From the NCBI GenBank assembly GCA_934500835.1, contig CAKSTR010000002.1, positions 124,001 to 188,000 on the forward strand: DNA of 64,000 nucleotides, given 5' to 3'. Under the pieces are notes generated by a model that searched no databases, had not been told where the DNA came from, and was given only the letters and a program-made list of their open reading frames with translations. Within the stretch, counting starts at the first letter, position 1. Each line of letters starts with the position of its first letter. This stretch comes from an uncultured Paracoccaceae bacterium. GTDB taxonomy: Bacteria > Pseudomonadota > Alphaproteobacteria > Rhodobacterales > Rhodobacteraceae. A program made the translations under genes and the position numbers. Positions 18,624 to 25,956 of this stretch are shown here, piece after piece.

Positions 18624-19972
18624 TGACGCCTTCCCTTGTCGTTCTGGGCAACGGCTTCCACACGCCCGCCCGCGGCACGCTGGAAGTGCTGGCCGAATGC
18701 GCCTTTGTCGTCGAGGACACCGGCCGGATCGGCAGCGTCCTGCCCCCCGGGGCCGAGCAGGATATTGTCGTCGCCCAGGCCGAGGCCGCCGGCACCCTTC
18801 ACCGACTGCCGGCCGATGCCTGGCTGATCCCCGGTCTGGTCGATCTGCACATCCACGCGCCGCAATGGCCCCAGCTTGGCCTTGCGCTGGATGAGCCGCT
18901 TGAGGTCTGGCTGCAGAAATACACCTTCCCGCTGGAGGCGCGCTATGCGGACCGCGAGTTCGCGGAGGCCGTCTATGACGATCTGGTGCGCAGCCTTCTG
19001 GCCCAGGGCACGACCACGGCGATGTATTTCGGATCGGTGCACCGCGAGCCGAACCTGATCCTTGCGCAGGCGTGCCTGCGGCATGGCCAAAGGGCGCTGG
19101 TCGGCAAGGTGGCGATGGATGATCGGGACAACTGCCCGGACTACTACCGCGACGCCGATGCGCAGACCGGCATTGCCGAGACCCGCGCCTTCATCGACGA
19201 TCTTCGCGCGCTGCAGGGCGACGACCCCCTGGTCCTGCCGGTGATCACCCCGCGCTTCATCCCCAGTTGCACAGACGCCTTGCTTGAAGGTCTGGGCGCC
19301 TTGGCGCAGGAAACCGGCTGCCATGTGCAGACCCATGCCTCGGAAAGCGATTGGGCGGCGGGCCATGTGCGCGACAGGCTGGGCTGTTCCGATTGCGAGG
19401 CGCTTGACAGGTTCGGCTTGCTGACCGACCGCACGGTGCTGGCCCATGCCAATTTCGTCACCGGCGAGGATATGGCCCTGATGGCGCAGCGGGGTGCTGC
19501 AGTCGCCCATTGCCCGATGTCGAACGCCTATTTCGCCAATGCGATCTTCCCGCTGCGCCGGGCGATGCAGGCCGGGGTCGAGGTGGGTCTGGGCACCGAT
19601 ATTTCCGGCGGGTTCAGCCCTTCGATCCTGGACGGGATGCGGCATGCGCTGATGACCTCGCGCCATCTGTCGCACGGGGCGGACCCGGCGTTGCCGCAGG
19701 CGGACCGGGGCAGCGGCGAGGCGCCGCTGACCGCGACCGAGGCGTTCTGGCTGGCGACGGCGGGCGGGGCGGATGCCTTGTCTCTGCCGGTGGGGCGGCT
19801 GCAGGCAGGGCAGTGCTTCGATGCGCTGGTGATCCGGGCCAACCTGCCGGGCAGCGGGCTGCGGCTTTTCCCGGGGCAGGAGCGGCCGGAGGACGTCTTC
19901 GAGAAGATCGTCCTGACGGCGGATCGCGGCGCGATCAGCGACATCTGGGTACAGGGCCGCAAGCTGCGCTAA
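18623..19972 (+). CDS. guaD: Guanine deaminase
   Basis: 449 residues of the amidohydrolase superfamily. GLVDLHIHAPQWPQLG gives His76 and His78 and the PQ pair typical of guanine deaminases; YTFPLEARYAD is the family's substrate-loop segment; VQTHASESDWAAGHV, AHANFVT, HCPMSNAYFAN and VGLGTDISGG supply the remaining metal and catalytic residues. It hydrolyses guanine to xanthine and ammonia. It is coupled to the GST-like gene: TGATG overlap at the ATG, or GTG 18620 as an alternative start. In this operon it may act on a methylated guanine, making the methylxanthine that the oxygenase demethylates; that is inference. Confidence 0.88.
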   Translation: MTPSLVVLGNGFHTPARGTLEVLAECAFVVEDTGRIGSVLPPGAEQDIVVAQAEAAGTLHRLPADAWLIPGLVDLHIHAPQWPQLGLALDEPLEVWLQKYTFPLEARYADREFAEAVYDDLVRSLLAQGTTTAMYFGSVHREPNLILAQACLRHGQRALVGKVAMDDRDNCPDYYRDADAQTGIAETRAFIDDLRALQGDDPLVLPVITPRFIPSCTDALLEGLGALAQETGCHVQTHASESDWAAGHVRDRLGCSDCEALDRFGLLTDRTVLAHANFVTGEDMALMAQRGAAVAHCPMSNAYFANAIFPLRRAMQAGVEVGLGTDISGGFSPSILDGMRHALMTSRHLSHGADPALPQADRGSGEAPLTATEAFWLATAGGADALSLPVGRLQAGQCFDALVIRANLPGSGLRLFPGQERPEDVFEKIVLTADRGAISDIWVQGRKLR

Positions 19973-20178
19973 GGGCGGAAGCCTTGCGCGGCCCATTCGT
20001 CATCCGCCCCGGAATCTTGCGATAACATTCTGTTTCTGCGTCAGAAATTCGGCTTCCGGGCCGCTGGCAGGGCAAGGCGTGTTGCGCTTGGGGGCCGTGC
20101 CGCGCGCGCCCGAACAGGGATATGTTCACCCCCCAAGGGCAGCGTTGCTTCGCACCAAGCAGAACCGGAGCCAGAACC

Positions 20179-20445
20179 ATGTCCAATCCCTTCGACAACC
20201 GCGAAGCCTCGCTGGCGGGGCCGACCACTGACATCCTGCCGGTCACGCCCTCGGACAGCGTCAACCTGCCGACGGTCGCGCTGGCACTTTATGTGCAGAC
20301 CGGCGGAAACCTGTCGATCGTGACCGAAGCCGAAACGATCCGCAGCGTGACCGTTGCCGATTTCTCGATCCTGCCGGTGGCCGTGCGCCGGGTGAACCTG
20401 ACCGGCACCACCGCCACCGGCATTCATGCGATGATCCTGGCATGA
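20179..20445 (+). CDS. ghsA: GTA head-spike base protein (GhsA / Rcc01079-like)
   Basis: 88 residues, MSNPFDNREASLAGPTTDI at the start, then a beta-rich core (VALALYVQTGGNLSIVTEA, VAVRRVNLTGTTATGIHAM). The short length, the sequence style and the overlap (ATGA) with a phage-spike-like gene match the small spike base protein of the Rhodobacter capsulatus gene transfer agent (rcc01079), known from the family. It would sit at the capsid vertex and anchor the fibre. The in-frame codon 57 bases upstream is not preferred because similarity begins at MSNPFD. No other phage genes are nearby. Confidence 0.7.
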   Translation: MSNPFDNREASLAGPTTDILPVTPSDSVNLPTVALALYVQTGGNLSIVTEAETIRSVTVADFSILPVAVRRVNLTGTTATGIHAMILA

Positions 20446-21716
20446 AGGTCCGCACCGACCTTACCGTGACGGGCCGGCCATTGCGCCCGCGATCCGGCGT
20501 CCCGCAGCCGGCGATGCGGATGGATTTCGTGAACGGCAGCTATCATCCGGGCGGGTTTGGCGGCACGCTGCTTTCCGCGCGCACCTCGACTGCCCGCCAT
20601 TTTGATGCGACAGGCAGCATGGTGCAGGTGGCAAACGATGTGCCGCGACTGGATTTTGATCCGCAGACAAGGAAGCCGCGCGGCCTTCTGATCGAGGGCG
20701 CGCGCACCAACCTGCTGGTCCAAAGCGCCACTTCGGCCGGATGGGGCGTGCTGAATGCGGCCATGGCGGCTTCGGCGGTCGCGGCACCTATCGCTGGCCA
20801 GACGATGAGCGCGCTGACCGAGGACGGCAGCAATGGTGTGCATCAAAGCGTCCGCAGCGTCGTTCTGGCGGCGGGGTCGCATGCTTTTTCAGCCTTCTTC
20901 CGGGCCGATGCGCGGACGCGGGTGGCGCTTGTCCTGACCGGCTCGACACTGGGCACGTTGACGGCGCTTGTGGATCTTTCGGCGGGCACGGTCAGCATCT
21001 CGGTCGGGGTGGGCGCGGCGCAGATCGTCGATTGCGGGGCAGGGCTATACCGCGTGATCCTGATCTTCACGATGGCGACATCCGAAGAGATCGTGCTGAG
21101 CGTGCGTCTGCGGGACGCCACCGGCGCTGACAGCTATGTCGGCAACGGGTCCGGCGGTGTGCTGATGTGGGGCGCGCAGCTTGAGGCGGGAGATTGCGCC
21201 ACCTCCTACATCCCGACTGCGGCGGCGGCCGTCACGCGGGCGGCAGATTCCGTGCAGGCGCTGCTTGGCAGTTGGTGGGGCGGGGCGACCTGGGGCGGCT
21301 TGCTGGCCGAATTCATCTGCCCCCCCCCGTTGCGCAACTGGCGACCATTGCGTGGTTCAACACCACCGAATCCAATAACGCCATCGGCTTTCGCAAGGCG
21401 GACGGGCCCAATGCCGGCGCGGGCACCGTGTTTCACGCCTCGATGCTGGATGGTGGCGGCTATGCGGGGTCAACGAACAGCCTTGGCCTGTCGCCGGGCC
21501 CCCACCGTGCCGCGATGACCTGGGGCGGCGGCACCCTGCGCGGGGCGCTGAACGGCGCTCTGGGCGGGCAGGTCGCGCAGCGGGACCCGGTTCCCGACGA
21601 AGCTGTGGCTTGGGCAGCGCGACGGAGGCAGCACGCCGCTGAACGGCTGGCTGCGGCGGGTGGCCTGCTGGCCGCGCCGGCTGACGGATGCGCAATTGCA
21701 GAATGTCACGCAATAG
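20442..21716 (+). pseudogene. ghsB: GTA head-spike fibre protein (GhsB / Rcc01080-like) with two compensating frameshifts
   Basis: The first ~295 codons (to about 21325) read as a phage-type spike protein (LLIEGARTNLLVQSA, YIPTAAAAVTRAAD). At a run of nine C (21320-21328) the coherent frame shifts: VAQLATIAWFNTTESNNAI and GTVFHASMLDGGG lie in the -1 frame. Near 21570-21590 it shifts back, and the last 40 or so codons (TRFPTKLWLGQRDGG, TPLNGWLRRV, LTDAQLQNVTQ, stop 21714-21716) are again in the first frame. One missing C and one extra base would restore a 424-residue protein exactly. Taken literally the gene is broken; assembly error at the homopolymer is possible for the first site. Confidence 0.65.
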
Positions 21717-21814
21717 CTCTGCCCCGGCGACTGTTGACCCAGAGGTTGTGCTCTGTGTAGGTGGAGGGGCAATGCGGTACGATGGATTCGCCGCTGCAGG
21801 TATCAGGGTGAATC

Positions 21815-23926
21815 GTGCAGCACTGGCGAAGCTCCATTTTGGTGGCCTGCTGTCTGTTGTCGGCAGCCACTCTGCCCGTATCGGCGCAAGACAGCGCCGA
21901 TGCTTGGGGATTCAACAGCTTCGGCGTGCCGGGGCTGATCGACATGCCCTCGGCTTTCAGCCGCGACGATGGAGAGCTGGCTTTCACAACCAGCTCTTTC
22001 GCGCGCCACACCCGAAACACGATGGCCTTCCAGATCTCGCCCCGGCTTTCGGCCGCGTTCCGCTATTCGCTGCTGTACGGGATACGGGTTGACCCAGCCT
22101 CGCATATCGAGCCGTTCCGGTTCGACCGCAGTTTTTCGATCCATTTCAGGGCCATGGACGAAGGCCGCTATCGGCCGGCGCTTGCCATCGGCATCAATGA
22201 CCTGCTGGGAACCGGTGTCTATGCCGGGGAATATGTCGTGCTGTCAAAGACCCTTGGGTCCGATCTGCGGGCAACCGTCGGGCTCGGCTGGGGGCGGCTT
22301 GGCTCTTACGGCAGTTTCGGCAATCCGCTTGGTGTTCTGGGTGACAGCTTCAAGCACCGCCCTGGCCGCAACGATGGCGGTCTGGGCGGGCAGTTCGAAT
22401 ACCAGTCCTGGTTCAAGGGCGATGCCGCCTTTTTCGGTGGCGTCGAATGGCGGGCGTCCGATCGGCTGCAATTCGCGGTCGAATATTCTTCGGATGACCA
22501 GGCGCGCGAGGACGGTGCGGCTTTTGAGCACAAATCGCCGTTCAACTTTGGGTTGTCTTATCAGGTCAGTGACCGGACCACGCTTTCGGCGCATTACCTT
22601 TACGGCTCCGAAGTCGGGGTCCAGCTGAGTTTCGCCGTCAGCCCGAAGCGGCCGCGGTTCGGGTCGGGCCTTGATCCTGCGCCGCCACCCGTAAGGCCGG
22701 TCACCGCCGGCGGCAGCTGGCTGGATCTGGACGACGGGACAGGGCAACAGCGCCTGTCCGACGCGCTTGCGCGCGAAGGCATCGCGCTGGACGGGGTCGA
22801 GGTTGCCGGCAACACCCTGCGCGTCCAGATCCGCAATGACCGCTATTCGGTTGCCGCGCAGGCGGTGGGCCGTACCGCCCGCGTCCTGACCCGGCTTGCC
22901 CCGCCCGGGGTGGAGCGGTTCGAGATCCGCCTTGCCGAAGACGGCATGCCGATCACCTCGGTCCAACTGCAGCGCAAGGACATCGAGACGCTGGAGTTCC
23001 ATCCCGTCGCCCCCGATCTTTTGCGTTCAAGATCCCGGGTGGAAGACGAGACCGTAAGCCTGCCCCGCCTTCCCGGCCGCTATCCGATCCTGAGCTATGG
23101 GCTGGAGCCTTACTTCCTGCCCAGCCTCTTCGACCCGGACGAGCCGTTCCGCGCCGATGTCGGCGTGGCGCTTCGCGGACGGTTCGAGCCTTTGCCCGGG
23201 CTGGTGTTCTCGGGGCTGATCCAGCAGAAGCTGGCAGGCAACCTCGATAGCTCGAACCGGCCCTCGGATTCGGTCCTGCCGCATGTCCGCAGCGAGGGGG
23301 CGCTGTATTTCAAGAACCGCACCACTGCCGTGACCGAACTGACGGCAAGCTACTATTTCCGGCCCGGTCCCGATATCTCGGGCCGAATAACGGTGGGCTA
23401 TCTGGAGCGGATGTTCGGCGGGCTTTCGGCCGAACTCCTGTGGAAGCCGCAGAACAGCCGGCTGGCCCTGGGGGCCGAGATCAACTACGTCAGGCAGCGC
23501 GCCTTCGACGACCTCTTCGGTTTTCAGGACTACACGGTCGCGACGGGCCATCTGTCGGCCTATTATGAGCTGGGGCGCGGCTATCAGGCCCAGGTGGACG
23601 TGGGCCGCTACCTGGCCGGCGATTACGGTGCCACCCTCAGCCTGACGCGGGAGTTCGACAACGGCTGGCGCGTGGGCGCCTTCGCCACCATCACCGACGT
23701 CTCCGCCGCGGACTTCGGCGAGGGGTCGTTCGACAAGGGTATCATGCTGACGATCCCGTTGGACTGGGCCACCGGCCGGCCCGACCGCACGCGCTACAGC
23801 ACCGTCATCCGCCCCGTGCAGCGCGACGGCGGTGCACGGCTTGCCGTTTCGGACCGGCTTTACGATCTGGTGCGCGAGAATCAGGCAAGCGAGCTTGACG
23901 CAAGCTGGGCACGGTTCTGGCGATGA
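21815..23926 (+). CDS. yjbH: YjbH-type exopolysaccharide outer-membrane protein
   Basis: 703 residues starting at a GTG with AGGGTG upstream. A signal peptide is clear (SSILVACCLLSAATLPVSAQ, cleavage near residue 24). The next segment, WGFNSFGVPGLIDMPSAFS, is typical of YjbH, and the rest is rich in alternating beta strands as expected for an outer-membrane barrel or lipid-anchored assembly protein. YjbH and its E. coli paralogue GfcD act in production or export of an exopolysaccharide. It overlaps the YjbF-like lipoprotein gene by ATGA. It follows the GTA spike genes, which may matter because GTA spikes bind capsule. Confidence 0.85.
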   Translation: MQHWRSSILVACCLLSAATLPVSAQDSADAWGFNSFGVPGLIDMPSAFSRDDGELAFTTSSFARHTRNTMAFQISPRLSAAFRYSLLYGIRVDPASHIEPFRFDRSFSIHFRAMDEGRYRPALAIGINDLLGTGVYAGEYVVLSKTLGSDLRATVGLGWGRLGSYGSFGNPLGVLGDSFKHRPGRNDGGLGGQFEYQSWFKGDAAFFGGVEWRASDRLQFAVEYSSDDQAREDGAAFEHKSPFNFGLSYQVSDRTTLSAHYLYGSEVGVQLSFAVSPKRPRFGSGLDPAPPPVRPVTAGGSWLDLDDGTGQQRLSDALAREGIALDGVEVAGNTLRVQIRNDRYSVAAQAVGRTARVLTRLAPPGVERFEIRLAEDGMPITSVQLQRKDIETLEFHPVAPDLLRSRSRVEDETVSLPRLPGRYPILSYGLEPYFLPSLFDPDEPFRADVGVALRGRFEPLPGLVFSGLIQQKLAGNLDSSNRPSDSVLPHVRSEGALYFKNRTTAVTELTASYYFRPGPDISGRITVGYLERMFGGLSAELLWKPQNSRLALGAEINYVRQRAFDDLFGFQDYTVATGHLSAYYELGRGYQAQVDVGRYLAGDYGATLSLTREFDNGWRVGAFATITDVSAADFGEGSFDKGIMLTIPLDWATGRPDRTRYSTVIRPVQRDGGARLAVSDRLYDLVRENQASELDASWARFWR

Positions 23927-24519
23927 AGGTTTGGCCCTGCATCGCCGTGGTCCTGATGTTGGCCGGCTGCCAGCAGTTGCCGAAGGTGCAGCAGCTGATG
24001 GGCAAGCCCCGGCCGGCAGGGACCGTCACGCTTGCCGCCACCGCGCTGTCATCGGCCGTATTGCGCGTGCAGATTCCGTCGCGCGGGGCCGATGCGCCGC
24101 TGTCGCTGGCGGGCGTCAACGGCGGGGTCGAGACCTGGATGGCGGTCGATACCATCTCGCTTTCCTTTGATCGCGGTGTGCTGGTGGCCAGCCGCGGGCT
24201 GGGTTTTGACCTGATGGGCGCCAATGCCGATGCGACTCTCGAGGCCCTTGCCGGGCGCGCGGGTGGGGTCTACCGCCGCGAGATGCGCTATCTGACCGGC
24301 GACCAGCATTCCAGCTATGTCCTTGCCGGCTGCACCATGCAGGAGATCGGCGCCGAGACTGTCGCGGGCCGCCGGATGACCCGATTCGAAGAACGCTGCG
24401 AGGCGCGGCGGGACAGCTTCACGAACATCTTCTGGCGCGGCGCCGATGGACGTATCATTTCCAGCCGGCAATGGCTTTCGCCCGAAGTCGGTTATATCAC
24501 CGCCACCCTGCGCGACTGA
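23923..24519 (+). CDS. yjbF: YjbF/GfcB-family lipoprotein
   Basis: 198 residues with a lipoprotein signal ending in VVLMLAGC (lipid-modified Cys at residue 16). The mature part contains FDRGVLVASRGLGFDLMGA and YRREMRYLTGDQHSSYVLAGC, both typical of the YjbF (Group 4 capsule GfcB) family. It is anchored in the outer membrane and works with YjbH in exopolysaccharide export. Translationally coupled to yjbH. Confidence 0.85.
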   Translation: MKVWPCIAVVLMLAGCQQLPKVQQLMGKPRPAGTVTLAATALSSAVLRVQIPSRGADAPLSLAGVNGGVETWMAVDTISLSFDRGVLVASRGLGFDLMGANADATLEALAGRAGGVYRREMRYLTGDQHSSYVLAGCTMQEIGAETVAGRRMTRFEERCEARRDSFTNIFWRGADGRIISSRQWLSPEVGYITATLRD

Positions 24520-24554
24520 TATAGCCGCAATGCGGGGCTGTCCGATCAATACAA

Positions 24555-24578
24555 TTTAAAAGCGTCTTTAAAAGCGTC
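24555..24578. repeat. Tandem 12-bp direct repeat upstream of the YjbE-like gene
   Basis: TTTAAAAGCGTC occurs twice without a gap (24555-24566 and 24567-24578), 60 bases before the YjbE-like start. It stands out as AT-rich in a GC-rich region and may be a tandem activator or response-regulator site. Confidence 0.6.
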
Positions 24579-24638
24579 GCCACTGGCCAACAGGGTCGTC
24601 TTTATGGTATCCGGATCGCACCATTCCCGGAGGCTTCC

Positions 24639-24956
24639 ATGAAAATTTTTGCGCTTTCCATTGTAGCCATTTCCCTTGCCCTGCCGTTTGCGGCGCAGGC
24701 GCAGGAGCGTATGTCCGAAGAGCAGCTGGTTCAGCTGGCCAGCGAACGTCAGGTCTGCGGCGACCTGGTGCCCGTCGCGGCGAAATATGACGAGGCGGAC
24801 CCGGGCCGGGTTGCCATCACTTGTAGCGCAGCTGCCCAAGGCTTTGCTCCTGCCGCGGCAGGCCTGGGTCTGGGCGGTGCCGGTGCGGCGGCCGGTCTGG
24901 TGCTGGTCGTGGCGGCCGGCGGCGGCAGCACCAACAGCACCAACGGCACGAACTGA
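24639..24956 (+). CDS. yjbE: Small secreted Ala/Gly-rich protein, YjbE/GfcA-like
   Basis: 105 residues. Signal peptide MKIFALSIVAISLALPFAAQA; two cysteines in the mature part; then GLGLGGAGAAAGLVLVVAAGGG followed by the low-complexity tail STNSTNGTN. E. coli YjbE also ends in an Ala/Gly stretch followed by a Gly/Ser/Asn/Thr tail, and the neighbours are yjbH and yjbF, so this is probably the YjbE equivalent. It is not needed to assume it shares the yjbHF promoter: 119 bases and a tandem repeat lie in between. GGAGG lies 8 bases before the ATG. A strong terminator follows. Confidence 0.65.
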   Translation: MKIFALSIVAISLALPFAAQAQERMSEEQLVQLASERQVCGDLVPVAAKYDEADPGRVAITCSAAAQGFAPAAAGLGLGGAGAAAGLVLVVAAGGGSTNSTNGTN

Positions 24957-24991
24957 GTCCGAAGCTTTCGGGCTTCGTCAGAATGAGAAGA

Positions 24992-25021
24992 CCTTCCGGG
25001 GGCGACCCCGGAGGGTTTTTT
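24992..25021 (+). terminator. Rho-independent terminator after the YjbE-like gene
   Basis: A 10-bp stem (24992-25001 with 25006-25015, one G-T pair), a GCGA tetraloop, and six T residues at 25016-25021. It ends the exopolysaccharide genes and also lies just past the stop of the converging gene at 25035. Confidence 0.9.
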
Positions 25022-25034
25022 CATGCGCGGCGGA

Positions 25035-25517
25035 TCAGCATTCCGGATAGCCCATGCGGATCAATTCCGCGCCGCTTTTCCGGTAGTAACCCGAGATGCG
25101 GTGTCGGGCCGTATGCAGGTACCAGCGCTGCAATTCCGGCGCGTAGTTGCGCGCCATGACCTGTGACCAGAGGTCGAATTCGGCCGCAGGCAGCCTGTGG
25201 CCGTCGCGCGTTGGTCCGTGAAAGCCGAACTGGGCCGAGGCCGAGATGCAGATGTTCGTCAGGCCCAGATACATCGTGCAGGCTGACAGGCAGGTGCCCC
25301 GCAGTTCAACCCGCTGGCCGCTGCTGCGCAACTGGCGGATCAGGTCGGCCCTTTCGCCAAGGGAACCGCCCCGGTCATTGGTGACAACGAGCACGCTGCC
25401 CCCCGGCGCCGCGGTGGCGGGCAAGGCCAGGGGGCCAGCCGCACCTGCCAGCAGGACAGGCACAATGCGCAGGGCATGACAAAGTCTGCCCCGCAGGCGG
25501 GACGCAATTCGGTTCAT
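25035..25517 (-). CDS. Periplasmic protein of the COG3904 type (Clp-protease-like fold)
   Basis: 160 residues with an N-terminal signal (IVPVLLAGAAGPLALPATAA). The core ERADLIRQLRSSGQRVELRG then TCLSACTMYLG and ASAQFGFHGPT matches a family of predicted periplasmic proteins related to ClpP/crotonase-fold peptidases: G-x-C-x-S-A-C corresponds to the nucleophile region and GFHGP to the His region. Activity is untested as far as I know. ATG 25517 is chosen because AAAGGGG precedes it and the signal peptide then has normal length; ATG 25541 is in frame. Confidence 0.7.
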   Translation of the reverse strand: MNRIASRLRGRLCHALRIVPVLLAGAAGPLALPATAAPGGSVLVVTNDRGGSLGERADLIRQLRSSGQRVELRGTCLSACTMYLGLTNICISASAQFGFHGPTRDGHRLPAAEFDLWSQVMARNYAPELQRWYLHTARHRISGYYRKSGAELIRMGYPEC

Positions 25518-25788
25518 GAGAGACACCCCTTTTCCGGCCATGGTCCGGGACCGGGCCCCACGCCCGATTCATCCCGATACCCGGGCCTTCAGAAGGCGGC
25601 ATCCGGCTTAAGCTTCGGTTTACACCGCAGCGAAGCCACGGTGCCTTATTGCGACGTTTTGAATGAGTTGCAGGGCAATCGGCAGCGGTGTTCCCGCCAG
25701 GCGCAGAGAAATGGCACCGGTTTACCGGCTGTTAAGTGATGGAGAGCATCCTTCGGTTGATTTTTCAACAGAAGGAGGGTGTAATTCG

Positions 25789-25896
25789 ATGATGTCGGCA
25801 CTGGCGATCTTTCCCTGCTGCGCAATCCTCTGGCTGATGATCTGCGACCACTACGGCCAGATCGTCGATCAGCCTTTGGGTGAAGCACCTCGCTGA
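25789..25896 (+). CDS. Possible 35-residue small membrane protein
   Basis: Starts ATGATG with a near-perfect Shine-Dalgarno (AAGGAGGG) about 10 bases upstream. The peptide is MMSALAIFPCCAILWLMIC followed by DHYGQIVDQPLGEAPR: one hydrophobic helix with two adjacent cysteines and a polar tail. There is no overlapping gene on the other strand (trpE ends at 25957). No family is recognised. The ribosome binding site and the hydrophobic helix are the only evidence. Confidence 0.4.
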   Translation: MMSALAIFPCCAILWLMICDHYGQIVDQPLGEAPR

Positions 25897-25956
25897 CAGG
25901 CTGCCTCATGCAGCGGCGGGCTGCCACGGCATGGGGATGGGTCTGGCCCCAGCGGG

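Noticed and set aside
20179..21716. A prophage or a complete gene transfer agent cluster
   Set aside because: Only the two spike-type genes are present; there are no capsid, portal, terminase, tail, integrase or lysis genes nearby, and no attachment-site duplications were seen.
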